Positions 59,666 to 64,000 of a DNA stretch of 64,000 nt are shown here, in pieces. The notes under the pieces were generated by a model, which saw nothing but the letters and a program-made list of their open reading frames with translations, did no database searches and was not told the origin of the DNA. The translations under genes and the position numbers were made by a program. The stretch covers positions 744,001-808,000 of the forward strand of contig CP129491.1 in NCBI GenBank assembly GCA_030584105.1. The letters are read 5' to 3'. This DNA is from UTCHB3 sp002050155 (GTDB lineage Bacteria > Bacteroidota > Ignavibacteria > Ignavibacteriales > Ignavibacteriaceae). Position 1 is the stretch's first letter, and every line of letters begins with the position of its first letter.

Positions 59666-62094
59666 TGGATACAATTCATTCCTTTGACTTAACTCGACAA
59701 GAAGAGACAAACAACGGATTGAGTGACCGAGTGAACACCACGCACTTCTTTGATCTGCACCGGCTTGAATTCCCCAAAGTACTTTCACGAATTGAAAAAT
59801 ACTGCTACACTGAAAGAGGAAAAGAGATAATCAGGACACTTGGACCTTCAACTTCTGAAACGGTTATTTTACACGAAGGCGGTTGTGTTTCTGAGGCTAA
59901 AGAGCTGATTAATGAAGTGGGGTACCCTCCAATCTCATCGCTGAATGATGTGATGAAAGACCTCCATCTCACAAAAATTGACGGTGCAGTTCTGACGGCA
60001 AAGGGGGTGTTTAACATCTTTGAACTTGCGATTTCTTCCGCAAATTTGAAACAATATCTGAAAACAAACCGTGAAATAGCCCCGGTACTGGCAGAGATGG
60101 GCACCTTTCTTTTTGAAGATAAGCTTTTTGAACGCTACATTTCAAACATTTTTGACCCCTCAGGTGAAATGAAAGACTCGGCAAGCAAGACTCTTCAGGA
60201 AATCAGGAAAGAGATCAGGGAAAAGTCGGAAGACCTTAGAAAATATGTTACTTCGCTGGTTAAAAATCTGACTGAACAGGATATTACCAGAGAAAACTAT
60301 CTTACTTTGCGGGACGGAAGATTAGTTGTACCGGTGAAGGTTGAGTATAAAAGACAAGTGAAGGGGATAATTCATTCAGAATCTTCCACCGGGCAAACGG
60401 TTTACATCGAACCGGAAGAAACACTGAACCTGAACAACGAGATTGTTTCGCTGAATTTCGCAGAAGCCCGCGAAATTGAGAGAATCTTAAAAGAAGTTAC
60501 TATAAGAATTAGAAACAGTTTCGATGATCTTGCTCTTAGTTACGATACCTTAACCGGCTTGGATTCAGTTTTTGCCAGAGCAAATTTTTCAATCGAAATA
60601 AAAGGTGTTTTTCCCTCGTTTGATAAAAAAAGAAATATAGAAATTTACGGCGGCAGACATCCGTTGCTGATTCAAAAGAATGGGTTCCGGGGAACAGTTC
60701 CGTTTGACCTTAAGATTGGTAAAGGAAATTCAGTTATTATTACGGGCCCCAATGCGGGCGGTAAAACTGTTCTTATTAAAAGTATCGGTTTGCTTGCGCT
60801 GATGGCTCAATCGGGCATTCATATTCCGGCAGGAGCGGACAGTAACCTTCATATATTCGAAGGGATATTGGCTGATATCGGCGATGCACAGTCGATTGAT
60901 GATGATTTAAGCACATTTAGTTCTCATTTATCCAATATAAAAAGGATTATTCAAAATTCAGGTGAAAACACACTTGTTTTGATCGATGAAATAGGAACAG
61001 GAACTGACCCCGAATCCGGAGCGGCAATATCGCGGGCTGTTTTGTTGCAGCTTCACCGGGCAGGAAGTCTGGTGTTTTCAACAACACACCTTTCTGCGTT
61101 AAAAGCGCTTGCATCGGAAGTGGAAGGATTCCAAAATGCTTCAATGAGTTTTGATTCGGATGAACTAAAACCTACCTACAAGTTCAGGCAGGGGATACCC
61201 GGCTCGAGTTATGCTTTCGAAATCTTAACCCGTCTGGGTTTCGGGAAAGAATTTATCGATGCTGCTGAGGGGTTCGTCGAGAATTCTAATTTCGGGTTGG
61301 AAAAAGTTCTTTTGGAAGCTGAGCAGCGAGATCAGGAGCTGATGAAAAAACTGACTCACTACGAAAGAGAGAACAGCAGGTTGACCGGTTTAACTTCACT
61401 TTACGAGAAAAAAGTTAAAGAACTTGATAAAGAAAAGAATAAGATACTTAAAGAAACAAAAGAGCACGCATCTGTTTTCTTAGATCAGGCAAACAGAGAG
61501 ATTCAAAAGGTTATTAAAGAAATTAAGGAGTCTCAGGCTTCAAAAACCAGTACAGTCAAAGCCGACCGGTTAGTGGATTCGTTCAACGAGAAACTGAAAA
61601 AAGAGGAAAAGAAACTACCGGCAGCCTCTGCAGAAAAACCACCGCAGATTGAGATGGGCGATATGGTCAGAATAAAAGACTCAGAAACCATCGGTGAAGT
61701 TATAAGCATTAGTCCTGATGGTAATAATGTGGTTATTGCCTCCGGCCCCTTAAAAATTTCTTTCAAAACAAGCGACTGTGTTAAAGTTTCAGGTAAAGAG
61801 ATAAGAAGAGAAATTAGAAAAGAGAGTTCTACAAAAGTGCGCTCTGACCTTTCTTATCGGTTAGATATTCGAGGTGAGCGCGCTGCAGATATTGAAAGTG
61901 AAGTAGAAAAATTCCTTATAGATTCGTATATTGGTAATTTAAACCGTGTAGAAATTTTACACGGCAAGGGAACGGGTGCTTTGAAGAAAGCGGTTCACGA
62001 TATTTTGAAACAAAATCCAAAGGTAGCAAACTACTATTATGCCCCCGTTGAAATGGGGGGTGAAGGCATTACCATCGTCGAGTTTTCGGAGTAA
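59665..62094 (+). CDS. mutS2: endonuclease MutS2
   Basis: MutS homologue without mismatch-recognition domains, linked to suppression of recombination and to ribosome rescue. The 809-residue protein has the core and clamp region (about 25-320), ATPase Walker A ITGPNAGGKTVLIKSIG, Walker B NTLVLIDEIGTGTDP, a long coiled coil (about 530-650), the KOW-like segment EMGDMVRIKDSETIGEVIS and the C-terminal Smr nuclease domain (LDIRGERAADIESEVEKFL, EILHGKGTGALKKAV). About 25 extra N-terminal residues precede the family start. Confidence 0.95.
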   Translation: MDTIHSFDLTRQEETNNGLSDRVNTTHFFDLHRLEFPKVLSRIEKYCYTERGKEIIRTLGPSTSETVILHEGGCVSEAKELINEVGYPPISSLNDVMKDLHLTKIDGAVLTAKGVFNIFELAISSANLKQYLKTNREIAPVLAEMGTFLFEDKLFERYISNIFDPSGEMKDSASKTLQEIRKEIREKSEDLRKYVTSLVKNLTEQDITRENYLTLRDGRLVVPVKVEYKRQVKGIIHSESSTGQTVYIEPEETLNLNNEIVSLNFAEAREIERILKEVTIRIRNSFDDLALSYDTLTGLDSVFARANFSIEIKGVFPSFDKKRNIEIYGGRHPLLIQKNGFRGTVPFDLKIGKGNSVIITGPNAGGKTVLIKSIGLLALMAQSGIHIPAGADSNLHIFEGILADIGDAQSIDDDLSTFSSHLSNIKRIIQNSGENTLVLIDEIGTGTDPESGAAISRAVLLQLHRAGSLVFSTTHLSALKALASEVEGFQNASMSFDSDELKPTYKFRQGIPGSSYAFEILTRLGFGKEFIDAAEGFVENSNFGLEKVLLEAEQRDQELMKKLTHYERENSRLTGLTSLYEKKVKELDKEKNKILKETKEHASVFLDQANREIQKVIKEIKESQASKTSTVKADRLVDSFNEKLKKEEKKLPAASAEKPPQIEMGDMVRIKDSETIGEVISISPDGNNVVIASGPLKISFKTSDCVKVSGKEIRREIRKESSTKVRSDLSYRLDIRGERAADIESEVEKFLIDSYIGNLNRVEILHGKGTGALKKAVHDILKQNPKVANYYYAPVEMGGEGITIVEFSE

Positions 62095-62102
62095 AGGAAA
62101 GC

Positions 62103-63602
62103 ATGTATTTCAAAAAAATATTAGTTGTTAACAGAGGTGAAATTGCATTAAGGGTATTCAGAGGTGCGCGTGAATTAGGCATTAAAACAGTGGCTGTTTA
62201 CTCTGATGCTGATGTAAATTCACTTTATGTAAAATATGCCGATGAGTCATACCACCTGCCGGGCACAACAGCCGGGGAAACTTACCTGAATATCGAAAAA
62301 ATAATTGATACTGCGAGGAAATGTTGTGCGGATGCAATTCACCCCGGTTACGGGTTTCTTTCAGAAAGGGCAAGTTTTATACAAGCAGTTGAAGAAGCCG
62401 GAATAACATTCATTGGTCCTTCTTCAAAGTCGGTTGAAATGATGGGAAGCAAAACGGGTGCCCGAAGAATAATGCAGGAGCATGGTGTGCCGTTCGTTCC
62501 CGGAACAACCGATCCCGTTGAATCGATAGAAGAGGCAAAAGCATTCGCCTCAAAAATTGGTTACCCTGTTTTGATTAAAGCATCCGCCGGAGGTGGGGGA
62601 AAGGGGATGAAAAAGGTTTCCTCCCCCGAAGAGATAGATGAAGCTTTTTTCTCGGCAAAAAGAGAAGCTCTGTCTGCATTTGGCGACAGTGCTGTTTATA
62701 TCGAGAAATTTATTGAGGAACCAAAGCACATTGAAGTGCAGATCCTTGGCGATAAATTTGGTAACTATATCCATGTGTTTGAAAGGGAATGTTCGGTACA
62801 GCGCAGACATCAAAAGATAATTGAGGAGTCACCATCGCCGTTTGTTGATAAAGCAACGCGTGAAAAAATTACTAAGACTGCGATTGAGGCAGCAAAAGCG
62901 TGCAATTATTACAATGCAGGTACAATTGAATTTTTAATGGATTCGAAAAGAAATTTTTTTTTCTTGGAGATGAACACCCGTCTTCAGGTGGAACACCCCG
63001 TTACGGAAATGATCTCGGGGCTGGATTTGGTTAAAGAACAGATAAAAATAGCGGCGGGTGAAAAACTTTCGTACAAACAGGAAGATTTGAAAATTAACGG
63101 TCACGCCATTGAGTGCAGAGTTTACGCAGAAGACCCCGATAACAACTTTTTACCCTCTACGGGAAGAATTTCTTTCCACAGGATACCAACCGGACCCGGT
63201 GTGAGAGTTGATGAGGGAATTGAAGGGGGCTCGGATATTACGATGTATTACGACCCAATGCTCAGCAAAGTTATTGCGCACGGAAGTGACAGGTCCTCTG
63301 CAATTCAAAGGGTTAAAATGGCTCTTGAATCATACTCAATCGCCGGTGTTCAGACAAATATTGCTGTTTTATTGTGGTTATTGAACAACCGTTCTTTTTT
63401 GAGTGGAAAATATTCCATAAATTTGATAGATAAGGAGTTTTTACCTTTGGTTCCCGGCGCTTGGAAAGAACAATTGGATAACGGCAGGGAAGATGCTGCA
63501 GTTGCGCTGTCGGCTATTCTTCGGGAAAGATCCCGAAACAGCGCAAACAATCTTAGAATTAACGAGGTTTTAAACGATAACAATTGGCTTGATACAGAAT
63601 GA
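62103..63602 (+). CDS. accC: biotin carboxylase subunit of acyl-CoA carboxylase
   Basis: ATP-dependent carboxylation of biotin. The 499-residue protein has the N-terminal KILVVNRGEIALRVFRGARE, HPGYGFLSERASF, ATP-grasp glycine loop KASAGGGGKGMKKV, the EECSVQ-like region FERECSVQRRHQKIIEESPS, EMNTRLQVEHPVTEMISG and HAIECRVYAEDP. It exceeds the 450 residues of E. coli AccC by a C-terminal tail, as in propionyl- or acyl-CoA carboxylase alpha subunits. The biotin carrier gene overlaps its stop. Confidence 0.95.
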   Translation: MYFKKILVVNRGEIALRVFRGARELGIKTVAVYSDADVNSLYVKYADESYHLPGTTAGETYLNIEKIIDTARKCCADAIHPGYGFLSERASFIQAVEEAGITFIGPSSKSVEMMGSKTGARRIMQEHGVPFVPGTTDPVESIEEAKAFASKIGYPVLIKASAGGGGKGMKKVSSPEEIDEAFFSAKREALSAFGDSAVYIEKFIEEPKHIEVQILGDKFGNYIHVFERECSVQRRHQKIIEESPSPFVDKATREKITKTAIEAAKACNYYNAGTIEFLMDSKRNFFFLEMNTRLQVEHPVTEMISGLDLVKEQIKIAAGEKLSYKQEDLKINGHAIECRVYAEDPDNNFLPSTGRISFHRIPTGPGVRVDEGIEGGSDITMYYDPMLSKVIAHGSDRSSAIQRVKMALESYSIAGVQTNIAVLLWLLNNRSFLSGKYSINLIDKEFLPLVPGAWKEQLDNGREDAAVALSAILRERSRNSANNLRINEVLNDNNWLDTE

Positions 63603-64000
63603 TTCCGGACTATCATGTTGACCTGAACAGTAAAGAGATGTCCGTGAAGTTTGTCGGTACCGATCAGATAATAATAAATGATCGGGAATATCGATATAAC
63701 CTTGAAGAAGTCAATGGGAATTACTATATATTAAGGTTGGGGGAAAAAGTATTTCGTATAAACCGTGTTTCAGGGGAAAAGAATAATCAATTACTTTTAA
63801 TCGATGGGCGCTACTTTGAAACAGAAGTAAGAACAAACCTTGAACAGAAAGCCCGTCAGGTGCTCTCCAATGTCAAACAGTCAAACCGCAACTCACTGAT
63901 AAAATCACCGATGCCCGGGATGGTTCTTAAACTAAAGAAGAATGCCGGGGATACGGTTGCTCAGGGTGAATCGATAATGATACTCGAGGCAATGAAAATG
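63599..64000 (+). CDS. biotin carboxyl carrier protein (partial)
   Basis: Starts with ATG 63599 (MIPDYHVDLNSKEMSVKF), overlapping the accC stop by four bases, and is cut by the window end after 134 codons. The N-terminal 90 residues are a beta-rich adaptor like those of acyl-CoA carboxylase subunits. The biotinyl domain starts near SPMPGMVLKL and the last visible residues are LEAMKM, with the biotin lysine as the second last. Its ligase, birA, is at 47.8 kb. Confidence 0.93.
   Translation, partial: MIPDYHVDLNSKEMSVKFVGTDQIIINDREYRYNLEEVNGNYYILRLGEKVFRINRVSGEKNNQLLLIDGRYFETEVRTNLEQKARQVLSNVKQSNRNSLIKSPMPGMVLKLKKNAGDTVAQGESIMILEAMKM

Overview
The window comes from a Gram-negative bacterium of the Bacteroidota/Chlorobi/Ignavibacteria group, most likely an Ignavibacteria-type organism; this is an inference from gene content. 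The evidence is: three secreted proteins with type IX secretion (T9SS) C-terminal sorting domains of the YPNPFN type; a PorV-family protein beside a TonB-dependent receptor; promoters that fit the Bacteroidota consensus TTTG-N19-20-TANNTTTG (before atpD, folC and a restriction gene); a fused E1 2-oxo acid dehydrogenase; and a complex I locus without nuoEFG. About 95% of the sequence is ordinary, densely packed chromosome.

Layout. 1-7.3 kb: lpdA-lipB-E1-E2-lipA, a self-contained 2-oxo acid dehydrogenase complex with its own lipoylation enzymes. 7.35-18.0 kb: an envelope cluster of two T9SS cargo proteins, a lipoprotein, a TonB receptor, a PorV-like protein and an NHL-type lipoprotein. 18.1-20.0 kb: atpD-atpC. 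20.1-21.9 kb (minus): a LON-domain protein, a Mn-type superoxide dismutase with a Tat-like leader, and a small unknown. 22.1-32.7 kb (minus): nuoABCDHIJKLMN. 32.9-41.9 kb (plus): alr, an unknown, manC, an RpiB-like protein, then folC, rho, pdxA, a methyltransferase and an FtsE-like ATPase. 42.0-43.2 kb (minus): adk and tadA.

43.2-47.0 kb is the one accessory-looking patch. It is AT-rich and loosely packed, with a type II restriction endonuclease broken by one extra T in a T8 run, tRNA-Arg(ACG), a 39-bp tandem repeat and a D12-class adenine methyltransferase. 47.0-50.7 kb: coaX-birA (minus), then dnaK (plus) behind a sigma-54-like promoter. 50.8-57.0 kb: a UvrD/PcrA helicase, a T9SS-exported glycoside hydrolase-like protein, a probable PPi-dependent phosphofructokinase and an SDR. 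57.1-64.0 kb: exbB-exbD-exbD, yqeY, cvpA, mutS2, accC and a biotin carrier protein cut by the window end exactly at its AMKM motif.

The genes describe a respiring heterotroph: pyruvate or branched-chain oxo acid oxidation, a quinone-reducing proton pump whose electron donor is not NADH by the usual module, ATP synthase, and a T9SS/Ton-dependent outer membrane. I did not find a clearly new multi-gene system. The most interesting signals are the homopolymer-interrupted restriction-modification pair, the sigma-54 promoter plus palindrome before dnaK, the folC promoter nested in an inverted repeat, the RpiB-like protein lacking the catalytic cysteine, a 38-codon Cys-containing small ORF with its own expression signals, and short repeats that copy gene 3' ends just past the stop codon.
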